From NCBI GenBank assembly GCA_014695345.1, contig JACJOC010000085.1, positions 62,001 to 126,000 on the forward strand: 64,000 nt of DNA, in the 5' to 3' direction. Both the position numbers and the translations under genes were made by a program. Below are positions 1-13,545 of the stretch, in pieces. The first letter of the stretch is position 1. Each line of letters opens with the position of its first letter. The stretch comes from Cyanobacteria bacterium FACHB-471. Lineage in GTDB: Bacteria; Cyanobacteriota; Cyanobacteriia; Elainellales; Elainellaceae. The notes below the pieces were generated by a model, which was given only the letters and a program-made list of their open reading frames with translations, made no database searches and had not been told where the DNA came from.

Positions 1-1424
1 ATCGAAGTGTAGGTTGATCCCCAATCACTTGTATAACGAGCAACACCTGCCTGAACGTATCCGCTGTTGAGGGAAAGAACTGTAAACCGCTGCCCTGCAG
101 GAGTTGTTATTGTTTCTTGAAGCCCGAGGCGGCCGATCGCCACTTCTCCGGCTTCGTTCCAAGCAATCGCCCCTCGATTCAAAATTGGCCCTGAGATCCA
201 GCGACCATCTCGACGAATTGCGCCCAGCGGCAACTGATTATTGCGGTTGAAGAAACCACCATTAATAGCAGCGATCGCTTGTGAGCTTTGAGCCATCGTA
301 ATCAGTGGCGTAGTCCCAATAGCACTAGAGGCATTGCTCCAAATTGGTCTAACTGCCAATCCTGACTGACGGGGATCAATGACTAGAGCGATTACTGGAA
401 ATTGGGCGCTTCCTGTATTCACAACTTGCTCTTGCCAGCGAATACCCGGTGCCCAAACAATATTGCGTTGCACGGTGGAATCTGCTCCAACGTCGATGAT
501 CATACGATTAGGGTTGGGCAAAGACCAGACGCGAGGACGCAGATTCGTGGGAATGCCAACTCGAATCACCGTTTGATTGCCGCTTGCCTGAACATTGAGC
601 GAAGTTAGTCGATTACCTGGTCCTGCCTGGAAGTTTCGGACTAACGCAGGATCAGCCTGGGCGTTGATATTAACTACCAATTCTCCAGATTGCTCGGTGA
701 CCTGCCAAGGGGTTGAGCGGTCGAGGTCAATCACAATGCGATCGCCCCAACTTTGCCGTCCTTGACGAACCGCCATTACTCTAGACACTGGCGTAGAAAT
801 CCGCAGCACATTGCCACTCACCTGCATCTGCCAGCCAGCCTGCTGTGCGAGTTCAGTGATATCCAAATAGCGATATCGACTGGTGAGCCAGGTTCCCAAC
901 GCCAGAGCATTTGTACCTGAATCAGAAAACCACTGCACAGCCTGCCTAGAGGCACTTTCAGTATTCAGTAGCTCAACGCCAACTGTTTGCATCAATCCAG
1001 TATCAGCAATGCCAATGCGCTGCTGGCGCTGGCTCCAGGCCGCATTTAGAGTGCGACCGTTAATTACAACCTGAGTACCCTCAGTGACGGGTATGGCTTG
1101 AGAAATCCTAACTAGAACAGGGGTCCAGAACTCTTGCGGAATCACTTCTACATCGGATGCCTGAACAGATGGTTCAGCGGACTGATTGGAGACATTTTCA
1201 GTGACAGGCAAGATATTCGACGACTCTTGAACAACGGGCATTTGGAGCTGTAAACTAGCGCTTTGCAGAGACTGAAGAGATAGGAGCGCTTCATTTCCCT
1301 GAGTAAAATCAGGCGCATGGAAAGTAGCAGCCAGCAGGGGGAAGATCAGCAGGGAAGAAGATTTTTTTGAGAAAGACTGCAGAATTGAGCCTTTGAGGAG
1401 GCGTTGCTTGTTAACTTGATTCAC
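1..1424 (-). CDS. AMIN-like / phosphodiester glycosidase (NAGPA-type) exported protein, 3' end outside window
   Basis: My reading of the minus strand gives an uninterrupted frame of about 474 codons that leaves the window before its stop. The only good start is a GTG at 1424: the frame is closed by TAA a few codons upstream and I see no clear Shine-Dalgarno. The N-terminus is basic (NKQRLLKGS) and followed by a hydrophobic stretch (LLIFPLLAA), which suggests a signal peptide and periplasmic location. The middle part, with pieces such as DRIVIDLDRSTPWQV and NRMIIDVG, resembles AMIN-type beta repeats found in cyanobacterial envelope proteins. The C-terminal part seen here contains AAINGGFFNRNNQLPLGAI, the hallmark of the phosphodiester glycosidase (NAGPA/DUF2233) fold. 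Family enzymes act on sugar-phosphate or glycan linkages; the substrate here is unknown. The family assignment is fairly sure, the function is inference. Confidence 0.75.
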   Translation of the reverse strand, partial: MNQVNKQRLLKGSILQSFSKKSSSLLIFPLLAATFHAPDFTQGNEALLSLQSLQSASLQLQMPVVQESSNILPVTENVSNQSAEPSVQASDVEVIPQEFWTPVLVRISQAIPVTEGTQVVINGRTLNAAWSQRQQRIGIADTGLMQTVGVELLNTESASRQAVQWFSDSGTNALALGTWLTSRYRYLDITELAQQAGWQMQVSGNVLRISTPVSRVMAVRQGRQSWGDRIVIDLDRSTPWQVTEQSGELVVNINAQADPALVRNFQAGPGNRLTSLNVQASGNQTVIRVGIPTNLRPRVWSLPNPNRMIIDVGADSTVQRNIVWAPGIRWQEQVVNTGSAQFPVIALVIDPRQSGLAVRPIWSNASSAIGTTPLITMAQSSQAIAAINGGFFNRNNQLPLGAIRRDGRWISGPILNRGAIAWNEAGEVAIGRLGLQETITTPAGQRFTVLSLNSGYVQAGVARYTSDWGSTYTS

Positions 1425-1811
1425 GTTGCTCAGTGTGACTTAGCGGGAGCAAGGGGCATTACTCCAATGGATAGTGAGGTTAGCGAACTGCCAGTTGGGT
1501 TGCTGGAAACACAGTGTGGTTGAAATGAGGCTGTGAATCGAGCTAACCTTCAATGGGAATTTGCAGCGGTTTGTGCTTCCAGGATCCCCCAGACAACCCC
1601 GTCTTGCCGACAGCTGTTCACAATTGTTAAAAGACGCATCCCCTCAAGGGCGGGTTTACTTATACACCAGTTCTAGAGTTGCGCTGATTGCTGCTCTAGT
1701 TGCATAAGGAATGGTTAGATAGAGCCTTACGCTGATTCCTGAGACGAAACATTCAGCTCAATATGCGCTTAGCCTGCGCTAAGCGACCTCTTCCTGCAAG
1801 GTTTTGCAAAT

Positions 1812-1877
1812 TTCTAAAAGGGGCTAACAAGAATTCTAAAAGGGGCTAACAAGAATTCTAAAAGGGGCTAACAAGAA
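1812..1877. repeat. Three exact tandem copies of a 22-bp unit
   Basis: The unit begins TTCTAAAAGGGG and ends CTAACAAGAA; copies sit at 1812-1833, 1834-1855 and 1856-1877 without mismatches. It is not a heptameric STRR repeat of the kind described in filamentous cyanobacteria. Exact identity suggests recent slippage or duplication. Its role is unknown; it lies about 390 bp from one start codon and 860 bp from the other. Confidence 0.9.
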
Positions 1878-2668
1878 TTTGGATTGTTTGACTTGAACTG
1901 TTCATCTAAAAGTTGAGCGTAAAACTGCTCTTTCTGGCCGCGATTTAGAGATACAGCCGCTACTTCTTTCTGCAAAGACAAAAATTGCATTTCTCAGAAA
2001 ATCTGTAACGCAAGATACAAAACTCGTTTTTCGCGATTTTGGTTGTGGAAGCGCGTAGCCTTTGCTCATTTTCTGCTAACTCTACAGGGGAATCAATGAT
2101 TGTTGAGATTCCTAGGACTAGACAAATTCAAGCTTTCGACATTTGCCTTACAAATATAAAAATCAGAATTTTGTAGTAAATGCATCAGTTCGAGAGTTGC
2201 AATTCTACTAGCGTCACCTCCTTAGTCATTCAGCAAGGAATAATCACATAGATTTAAAGTTTTAGCTTCATAATAGAAATTAAGACAGCCGATTTTTGAT
2301 TAGATCATTGTTACAAGTACAATCAGCTTTCTGAGTAGACTTAAAGCTTTGATTGAGACTGAGGGTGAGTTGAGCTTGGAAATTAAGCCGCTGGTGAGCG
2401 AAATTTGAGCATCTGCGTCGCTCCAAATACAGCGAGGGTTGCCAAGGCTCGATATCCTCTATAAGATCCATGATCTATTCGGTGCCATCCATGTGGATTT
2501 TTTATAGATAGCGACTTTGCAATCCACGCTACGGTACTGAGGGTTTTACCTTAAATGGCATTGCGGCTGCTTGAGCCTTGAAAGTGTCAGAAGCATTGCT
2601 TCGGACAACTTTCTCGTCTCCTCAGTTTTTGGCTTTTGCGGGTTGATAAGGGGTTTTCTTTTTAGGGT

Positions 2669-2698
2669 TGTCATTTAGATATTTGACAGTTTTTGTCA
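2669..2698. promoter_or_regulatory. Possible operator: alternating TGTCA / TGACA arms before glutamate synthase
   Basis: TGTCA at 2669-2673, TGACA at 2684-2688 and TGTCA at 2694-2698 form two overlapping inverted repeats ending 43 bp before the glutamate synthase start. Arm centres are 15 and 10 bp apart. This is seen directly; binding by a regulator is inference. It does not match the NtcA consensus GTA-N8-TAC. Confidence 0.3.
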
Positions 2699-2741
2699 TC
2701 CAGATGATTTTTCAGCGATTACAAGCGAGACGGGTTGTTCT

Positions 2742-7409
<4,668 letters not shown>

Positions 7410-7438
7410 TCTCTGATCAACTGCAAGAACGTAGCTAT

Positions 7439-7469
7439 AGAGCGCTATCACGTATTGTGATAGCGCTCT
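7439..7469 (+). terminator. Stem-loop after glutamate synthase
   Basis: A perfect 13-bp stem (AGAGCGCTATCAC with its complement) closes a 5-nt loop 30 bp after the stop codon. The downstream T content is moderate (TTGATATTTCT), so this may be a terminator or an mRNA-stabilising 3' hairpin. Confidence 0.7.
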
Positions 7470-7525
7470 TGATATTTCTGTAGGATTGTTGGTGAATCAG
7501 AGCTATTTAGGGAAGTTTAGACGGT

Positions 7526-8341
7526 ATGGACAACTTTATTCCAAAGGCATTGGAATCTAAGCGAGACATTTTTCTTGCAACAAAGATGCCGTTTATACAC
7601 ATCGAGCCATTTGAGACAAACGAATTCCTGTCCCCTTGGACTAGCAAATATTTAGGTACTCCCTACTTACCCAAAGAAGCCCAATATCCATACACGACTG
7701 ATGGAGAACCATTGGCGTTTTTGGCACAAATTAATTTTTCAGAAGTACCAAAGCTGGAGGGTTATCCAACATCAGGAATTCTTCAATTTTTCATTTCAGA
7801 TGACGATCTTTATGGTCTTGAATTTACCGATCCTCACGATCCATCCGAGCAGTTTAGATTGCAACAACAGCAAAATAAGTTTCGGGTAGTTTATTATCCA
7901 AACGTGATTGAAGATTTGAGCCTTCTCACGGACTCTTTTGACTTTCTACCAGAGTTTGAAGGGCTCCCAGTGTATAAACAGTGTAGATTGGAGTTTTCAT
8001 TGCGAGAAGAACTAGCTGGAATAAATGATCATAGATTTGCAAAATTATTTGGGAAAAATTTTAATCTCTTAGCTGAAGGTGAGGGACGGGAAAAGATTAT
8101 AGATTACCAATTTATGTTTTCCTCCGGCAATAAAATAGGCGGTTATGCAGACTTTGCTCAAGAGGATATTCGTTTCTTAGCTCCGCCCGAGGAAAATTGG
8201 TTGCTTCTCCTACAAATTAGCGACGCAAAAAATGCTGACATCATGTGGGGAGATGCAGGAGTCGGTAATTTCTTCATTGAGGAAAAAGTTTTAGAAGCTC
8301 GTGATTTCTCCAGAGTTTTATACAACTGGGATTGCGGCTAG
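7526..8341 (+). CDS. DUF1963 (YwqG-like) protein
   Basis: A 271-residue soluble protein with the typical DUF1963 layout: an early segment with SKYLGTPYLPKEAQYPYT, then PLAFLAQINFSEVP, a middle GILQFFISDDDLYGL, and a late LLLLQISD...WGDAGVGNFFI. Family members are widespread bacterial proteins of unknown biochemical role, often seen beside immunity or stress genes, but nothing here points to a toxin partner. The ATG follows a short AT-rich leader. The gene is clearly AT-richer than glutamate synthase before it, which may mean separate ancestry. It is followed after 41 bp by the next plus-strand gene. Family call is good; function unknown. Confidence 0.8.
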   Translation: MDNFIPKALESKRDIFLATKMPFIHIEPFETNEFLSPWTSKYLGTPYLPKEAQYPYTTDGEPLAFLAQINFSEVPKLEGYPTSGILQFFISDDDLYGLEFTDPHDPSEQFRLQQQQNKFRVVYYPNVIEDLSLLTDSFDFLPEFEGLPVYKQCRLEFSLREELAGINDHRFAKLFGKNFNLLAEGEGREKIIDYQFMFSSGNKIGGYADFAQEDIRFLAPPEENWLLLLQISDAKNADIMWGDAGVGNFFIEEKVLEARDFSRVLYNWDCG

Positions 8342-8382
8342 TGGGGTAAAGAACAAGTATCAGTTTAAGTTGACCCAGCAGT

Positions 8383-9285
8383 ATGAGTTCCGGAGCGAGC
8401 AGTCCACCTTATCTTCCGTTTGCTGATGGGCAGTGGCGTATGGTGCCGGGGTTGAGATCGCTCAACTTACGAACGTGGATTGAGATTGACGAACATTTCG
8501 AGCGTGAACTGGCGCTGAAGGAAACGCTGTTGCAACAGCGCTACGCTGAGGTATTTGCTAGCCTGCCAGGGAGTGAACCTGGTCAGCAGGAAGCACTGGA
8601 TTTACTGGTGACGCATTTGCTAGAACATTTTCCTCAGCGCTATCAGCGAGAGGGCGATCGCCTCCACAACTTAGCAACCGGACAAACTTGGCATCTCTCA
8701 GACTTCAAAGCCGCCCCGCTTGATCTTGCTGGGCGGTTGGTTCAGGAAGATTTTTGTCTGATGCACTCTGCCTCTGAAGGTTATGTGCTGTCTGCAGCTT
8801 CCGTTTGTTTCCCCTCTCGCTGGCTGTTAGCCGAAAAGATAGGGCGATCGATGGAACAAATTCATGCACCCGTACCCAGCTATACAGAGAAGTTGCGATC
8901 GCCTGTCAATCGATTCTTTCAGCAGATCAGGAGCGATCGCCCCGTCTGGCGTTTGAACTGGAGCATCGTAGACTCGCCTGACCTATTTCTTTTGCAAAGC
9001 CAAGATGCTGCACCTAATTTGAATGCTGCCAATGCAGGAGAAAAGCTCTGGATTCGGGTAGAGCGACAAACCCTACGACGGCTGCCTCAAAGCAGGAATA
9101 TCCTGTTTACAATCCGCACCTATGTCCATTCCTTAAGAGTGCTTGAGGCTGAGCCGACCGCAGCAAGAGGTTTAGCAGCTGCAATTCAACAGATTTCTCC
9201 TGAAATGCAGCAATATAAAACGCTGTTGCCCATTCGAGAAGTGCTGCTAAATTATCTGGCGGATACTATACAGAATCTTGATTAG
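8383..9285 (+). CDS. DUF3445 family protein (heme-dependent oxidative N-demethylase-like)
   Basis: A 300-residue protein recognised by the DUF3445 segments PSRWLLAEKIGRSMEQIHAPVP and, near the end, LWIRVERQTLRRLPQSRNILFTIRTY. Characterised relatives include the catalytic subunit of a heme-dependent oxidative N-demethylase that removes methyl groups from small amines with oxygen as oxidant; most members, including cyanobacterial ones, have no assigned substrate. No signal peptide or membrane segment is visible. The ATG is preceded by GACCCAGCAGT, with no strong ribosome site. HIP1-type GCGATCGC sites inside the gene indicate long residence in a cyanobacterial genome. Family is likely, activity is inferred from relatives. 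Confidence 0.75.
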   Translation: MSSGASSPPYLPFADGQWRMVPGLRSLNLRTWIEIDEHFERELALKETLLQQRYAEVFASLPGSEPGQQEALDLLVTHLLEHFPQRYQREGDRLHNLATGQTWHLSDFKAAPLDLAGRLVQEDFCLMHSASEGYVLSAASVCFPSRWLLAEKIGRSMEQIHAPVPSYTEKLRSPVNRFFQQIRSDRPVWRLNWSIVDSPDLFLLQSQDAAPNLNAANAGEKLWIRVERQTLRRLPQSRNILFTIRTYVHSLRVLEAEPTAARGLAAAIQQISPEMQQYKTLLPIREVLLNYLADTIQNLD

Positions 9286-9426
9286 AAGCATGGGTTACTG
9301 ATCTTTGAAGTAACAAATTTTTGCTTGCGTTTTGACAAAACGCCATAGAATCTTAAAGAACACTGTTTGTCTAGCAAGTGAGCATTGGACATAGCAGTCT
9401 TAGAATAATCCGTAGATGGGTGAGGA

Positions 9427-9496
9427 GTGAGCGTCATATTCTGGAAGTGTAACGCTCACCAACTGTTCAGGGTGAAAATTGGAACTTTTCCAATTT
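9427..9496 (+). promoter_or_regulatory. Two hairpins in the leader of the polysaccharide operon
   Basis: An 8-bp stem (GTGAGCGT at 9427-9434 with ACGCTCAC at 9452-9459) is followed by a 9-bp stem with a 3-nt loop (AAATTGGAA at 9476-9484, TTCCAATTT at 9488-9496). They lie just before the exporter's ribosome site. They could form a leader structure or end transcription from the preceding gene; no T-tract follows either, so a leader role is slightly favoured. Confidence 0.35.
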
Positions 9497-9525
9497 GCGA
9501 TGCGTGGTGAGCGGAGGAATGGGCA

Positions 9526-10383
9526 TTGTTGGGATTGATCAAAGGGCTAGTTCACAAAGCCAGCAAGATAAAGCGCTGGTTGCCAATACCTGAGCAGGGG
9601 TGGACTCAATTAAGCCTGCTCAAGGCATTGGTACAGCGAGACTTGGAAGCTCGCTATAAGGGGTCGATTCTGGGAAACATTTGGCCGCTGTTAAACCAAC
9701 TCTCCCAGCTACTCATCTACACTTACGTCTTTTCGATTGTTTTACGGGTCAAGCTGACTCTCAACGGCTTGCCAGAAAATAACCTCACTTTTGGACTGTG
9801 GCTGTTTGCCGGACTGCTACCCTGGATTGCTTTTACGAGCGGGTTGATTCCGGCGGCAGGTTCCGTCGTGGCACAGACAAATTTGGTAAAAAAAGTAGTA
9901 TTCCCGCTGGTTTTGCTGCCTTTAGTTCCAGTTTTTTCAGCATTCATCGAAAGTACATTTGGGTTGATGGCGCTAATTGTGTTTGTAGCAGCAATCACCC
10001 AAACGCTACACGCGACCCTGTGGCTGTTGCCGCTAGTCTGGATGCCTCAATTGCTGCTAACCGCAGGGCTAGCCTACCTGACCGCAGGACTCACCGTTTT
10101 TCTCCGGGATATTCCTCAGACACTAGGAATTATTCTAAACCTGTGGTTTTACGTTACCCCAATTGTTTACCCCGCAGACATTATTCCTGAACGGTTCAGG
10201 AGCTTAGTGTTTTGGCTTAATCCAATGGCAGCGATCGCAGAAACCTACCGAGATCTTGTTCTAGTTGGCAAAGTTGCCCACTGGGGAGAATGGGGGGTCG
10301 CTACAGGGGTGTCCTTAATAGCTTTTACTGGTGGTTTGTGGGTTTACGGGCGGCTGCGTCCAGCATTTGCTGATGTCCTTTAA
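9526..10383 (+). CDS. wzm: Polysaccharide ABC exporter permease, Wzm/TagG type
   Basis: The 285-residue inner-membrane half of an ABC-2 exporter that moves a lipid-linked polysaccharide across the cytoplasmic membrane. Visible features are the family signature near the N-terminus (RDLEARYKGSILGNIWPLL, residues about 38-56) and roughly six hydrophobic helices, ending with the re-entrant region around LWFYVTPIVYP. The start is a TTG: the frame is closed by TGA 18 bases earlier, and GGAGG at 9513-9517 sits 8 nt before it; the nearby ATG is in another frame. The stop lies 21 bp before the ATG of the ATPase subunit, so the two are co-transcribed. It opens the AT-rich polysaccharide island. Confidence 0.93.
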   Translation: MLGLIKGLVHKASKIKRWLPIPEQGWTQLSLLKALVQRDLEARYKGSILGNIWPLLNQLSQLLIYTYVFSIVLRVKLTLNGLPENNLTFGLWLFAGLLPWIAFTSGLIPAAGSVVAQTNLVKKVVFPLVLLPLVPVFSAFIESTFGLMALIVFVAAITQTLHATLWLLPLVWMPQLLLTAGLAYLTAGLTVFLRDIPQTLGIILNLWFYVTPIVYPADIIPERFRSLVFWLNPMAAIAETYRDLVLVGKVAHWGEWGVATGVSLIAFTGGLWVYGRLRPAFADVL

Positions 10384-10404
10384 GAATTGCTCAATAGTGG
10401 TGTG

Positions 10405-11700
10405 ATGGATGAAATTGCGATTTCGTTAAAGAACATCTCGAAGTGCTTTAAGCGCTACGCCAAACCAGTAGATCGCCTCAAAGAAGTTTTACTGCCGAAA
10501 AAAAGTCACGCTCAGATGTTTTGGGCACTGCGTGATATTAACTTGAATGTAGCCAGAGGCGAAGCTCTTGGAATTATTGGTCAAAACGGCTCTGGCAAAA
10601 GTACGTTACTTCAAGTCATTGCTAGAACACTAACTCCGACCACAGGAGAAGTATTCGTCAACGGGCGAGTTTCGGCTCTGTTAGAACTTGGCAGCGGTTT
10701 TAACCCAGAGTTTACAGGCAGGCAGAATGTATTTTTCAATGGTCAGATTTTAGGACTTAGCCAAGAAGAAATTGCGACTAAGTTTGATGAAATAATCAAG
10801 TTTGCCGAGATTGGAGACTTTATCGAACAGCCTGTAAAGACATATTCTAGTGGAATGTTTGTCAGGTTAGCATTTGCCGTTGCAGTCAATGTGAATCCTG
10901 ACATTTTAATCGTCGATGAGGCATTAGCAGTTGGCGATATTTACTTTCAGCAGAAATGTTTTGAAAGAATCCAAGAACTTAAGCATCAAGGAACAACTCT
11001 TCTATTTGTTTCTCACGACTCTACTGCTGTGTATAAACTCTGCAATAGAGCGGTCTTAATGGAATCAGGAAAAGCAGTACTAGATGCAAATCCGAAACAA
11101 GTTATTGATTTATATGAGGCAAAACTTCTAAAGAAAAGAGATACGCATTCTGAATCCGTAGAAATCCAGATGTTAGCTAAGCCTAATTCATCTGCTCAAG
11201 AAACACTGTCTTCCGATAAGGTTTTAGAAGAAGTTGTTATTCAGTCTTCGGAAGTTGTTGTTAAATTTGTAAAGCTTCTGGGCGAGAATGGTCAAGCTGT
11301 TGATTCAGTAATCAGTGAGCAAGATCTTCAATTATCGATTGGGCTATTATTTTCACAAAGTTTTGACGATCCGCATGTTGGCTTCAAGATTCGAGATAGA
11401 ACTGGTGAAGTCATTTTTGAGACCAATACATTTGCGATGAAAGAAAAGATTGGCAAGGTCTGTAATGGAACGTTTTTAGAAGCAAATTTCAAGTTTCATG
11501 TGCCGCTGAGGGAAGGCGAATATACGATCACATTAGGCGTTGCTGACGGCGGATTTGGAGAGTGCCTATTTAAACGATCGCTAGTATATGCTCATAACTC
11601 TGCCGCCTTTAATGTCCTGAGAAACGATGAATCTATTCGCTGGTCTGGTATTGTAAATCTCAATCCTTCTATTTCAATTAATAGCTCTGTTTATGTTTGA
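10405..11700 (+). CDS. wzt: Polysaccharide ABC exporter ATPase, Wzt type with C-terminal carbohydrate-binding-like domain
   Basis: Energises the Wzm channel. Residues 1 to about 245 form the ATPase: Walker A GQNGSGKST (about 59-67), signature YSSGM, Walker B ILIVDEALAVGD. The remaining 180 residues form a beta-rich extension of the Wzt-C kind, which in O-antigen exporters recognises the modified non-reducing end of the finished chain. That extension makes a termination-coupled export mechanism likely, and fits the methyltransferases encoded immediately downstream. I chose the ATG at 10405 (MDEIAIS); an in-frame TTG at 10387 and GTG at 10402 are less likely. The stop overlaps the next start by 8 bp. 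Confidence 0.92.
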   Translation: MDEIAISLKNISKCFKRYAKPVDRLKEVLLPKKSHAQMFWALRDINLNVARGEALGIIGQNGSGKSTLLQVIARTLTPTTGEVFVNGRVSALLELGSGFNPEFTGRQNVFFNGQILGLSQEEIATKFDEIIKFAEIGDFIEQPVKTYSSGMFVRLAFAVAVNVNPDILIVDEALAVGDIYFQQKCFERIQELKHQGTTLLFVSHDSTAVYKLCNRAVLMESGKAVLDANPKQVIDLYEAKLLKKRDTHSESVEIQMLAKPNSSAQETLSSDKVLEEVVIQSSEVVVKFVKLLGENGQAVDSVISEQDLQLSIGLLFSQSFDDPHVGFKIRDRTGEVIFETNTFAMKEKIGKVCNGTFLEANFKFHVPLREGEYTITLGVADGGFGECLFKRSLVYAHNSAAFNVLRNDESIRWSGIVNLNPSISINSSVYV

Positions 11701-13540
11701 GTTGATTATTCAAAAAGCGCAACAGTCAGATTATGATTTTAGAAAGACTGCTAATCCATCTGATCCGTTAGCACATCTCTTTGATGAATGGGTCGATTAT
11801 TATAAGTTGAAATGGGCGATCGCAAATGTACTAGAACCTAGTTCTATCTTGGAAATAGGTGTTCGATTTGGCTATTCAGCGCAAGCATTTTTGCACGGAA
11901 ACCCCAGTGCTAAATATACTGGCATTGATCTAGATTCAGACTCTTATGGAGGGGTGAGAGGAGCAATTAATTGGGCAAAGGCAGCAACCCAATCCTTTGC
12001 TACTGACTTTATTATTGTGGATACACAAACTCTAGAGTATTTCCCTGGTGATATTTACGATCTAATTCATGTTGATGGGCAACAAGATGGAGATGGCTCC
12101 TTTCATGACCTAGAACTTGCTCTTAAGCAAGGACGATATATCTTGGTAGATGGATATTTCTGGACAAGACAAAATTACACGGCAATCAGTGATTTTTTAT
12201 TTCGACACGCTAAATTACTAGATTTCTACGGTGTAATTCCTGGCTATGCAGGAGAATTATTGATCAAAGTTTCTCCTACCTATTTAGAACAGGTTAGCAA
12301 AGAGCAAAGCTATAAAACCAATTCTAATTTTGCTATTTGTCAGGCTTATATCGCTGACTATTACGCTAAAGATTATAGTGGATTTGAGACGTATAGAAGA
12401 AATAAAGGCAAAAGATTACAAGATCCCAGATTGCAAGCGATCGCAACAATTTCTAGCCTAAAAGCTAAAGGCTCCGCATTAGATATTGGGTGTGGAAGTG
12501 GTGAACTAACTTACTATTTTGCTCGGCAAGGGTTTAAGACTACTGCAATCGACAATTCAGCAGACGCAATTCAACTAGCAGTAAAGTGTTTTGATGAAGC
12601 TGAGCATTTATTAGCCGACGTTCAATTTCTCTGCGACAATGCTTGCACCGTTCCTTTACAGGTTCAGTACGATTTAGCAGTTGCCTCTGATGTGATTGAA
12701 CATTTGTCGCCTGATGAAGTAGATACACTTTACCAAAAAGTAGCAAAGCATTTAAAGCCAGACGGTTTATTTGTACTGCACACTTTTCCTAACCTCTGGT
12801 ACTACAAATATGAATACCCTAGAAGAAGAAAGATAGCTGCTTCTGTGGGAGCTTATCTGCCACCAGAACCCAACACAAGCTATGGGCTTTGGATGCACAT
12901 TAATGAGCAATCTCCAAGGGTATTGAAGCAGCAATTGTCAAAGCATTTCAAACACGTATTGCTTTGGTTTGGAGATATCAATAACCCTGGTGGAAGCCTG
13001 CTTAAGAAGTTTTCTATAAAAGAAATGCGTGCTGCTCATAGTTTGTTTGCGATCGCATCCCATCAACCTATTGATTTAGATCAGCTAAAGTCTCGATTGC
13101 AAATGGCTCCCTTGCCAGTTATTCAACCTTATGAAATCAAAATAGCGGTTAAGGATTTTCCTAAAAATGCCTTAGTCAAAAGTGAGTTCATCGCGACTGT
13201 AGAAATTACAAACAAGAGTCGTTCTGTTTTAAATAGCTGTGCTCCTAACCCAGTTCACCTCTCCTATCACTGGTTAGACAGTAAAGCGACCAAAAACGTA
13301 ATCTTTGAAGGCGAGCGAACCAAGCTAATTCCACCTCTAAACAATAAAGAATCTCAGAAAATTTTTGATCTTCTTTCCGCCCCAACAAATAAGCAGGTGT
13401 ATGACTTGAAAGTTAGCGCACCATCAGAAGCAGGCAACTATGTACTTAGAATTACGTTAGTACAAGAGGGTGTTCGTTGGTTTGACCAGGAACCTATCGG
13501 ATTGGCAGAAGATATTTCCATCTCAATTCATAACAACTAG
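11693..13540 (+). CDS. Two-domain SAM methyltransferase with C-terminal beta-sandwich
   Basis: A 615-residue protein with two class I methyltransferase domains. The first carries motif I as ILEIGVRFGYSA (about 52-63) and LIHVDG, resembling Methyltransf_24-type enzymes. The second has ALDIGCGSGE (from residue 262) and SDVIEHLSPDE. After about residue 480 comes a beta-rich module (VHLSYHW...LVQEGVRWF) of the type also appended to polysaccharide exporter ATPases and glycosyltransferases. The gene starts inside the end of wzt and is followed after 5 bp by another methyltransferase. Methylation of sugar residues or capping of the chain is the natural inference; which hydroxyls are modified cannot be read from sequence. 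AT-rich, like its neighbours. Confidence 0.85.
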   Translation: MFELIIQKAQQSDYDFRKTANPSDPLAHLFDEWVDYYKLKWAIANVLEPSSILEIGVRFGYSAQAFLHGNPSAKYTGIDLDSDSYGGVRGAINWAKAATQSFATDFIIVDTQTLEYFPGDIYDLIHVDGQQDGDGSFHDLELALKQGRYILVDGYFWTRQNYTAISDFLFRHAKLLDFYGVIPGYAGELLIKVSPTYLEQVSKEQSYKTNSNFAICQAYIADYYAKDYSGFETYRRNKGKRLQDPRLQAIATISSLKAKGSALDIGCGSGELTYYFARQGFKTTAIDNSADAIQLAVKCFDEAEHLLADVQFLCDNACTVPLQVQYDLAVASDVIEHLSPDEVDTLYQKVAKHLKPDGLFVLHTFPNLWYYKYEYPRRRKIAASVGAYLPPEPNTSYGLWMHINEQSPRVLKQQLSKHFKHVLLWFGDINNPGGSLLKKFSIKEMRAAHSLFAIASHQPIDLDQLKSRLQMAPLPVIQPYEIKIAVKDFPKNALVKSEFIATVEITNKSRSVLNSCAPNPVHLSYHWLDSKATKNVIFEGERTKLIPPLNNKESQKIFDLLSAPTNKQVYDLKVSAPSEAGNYVLRITLVQEGVRWFDQEPIGLAEDISISIHNN

Positions 13541-13545
13541 TCAGT

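Larger units (their letters stand above)
1425..2741. other. Long gene-free stretch between the phosphodiester glycosidase and glutamate synthase genes
   Basis: About 1.3 kb between divergently oriented genes. It holds three tandem 22-bp repeats (1812-1877) and a set of TGTCA/TGACA arms close to the glutamate synthase start (2669-2698), listed separately. A 63-codon minus-strand frame at 2280-2471 has no convincing start or composition and was not called. The stretch is AT-rich and presumably contains both promoters; no tRNA or known structured RNA was recognised. Confidence 0.6.

Noticed and set aside
2280-2471. 63-codon minus-strand frame
   Set aside because: No ribosome site, mixed composition, and no recognisable motif; judged a chance frame in an intergenic region.
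2534-2549. NtcA-like site GTA...TAC upstream of glutamate synthase
   Set aside because: The spacer is 10 nt, while NtcA sites need 8; not accepted.
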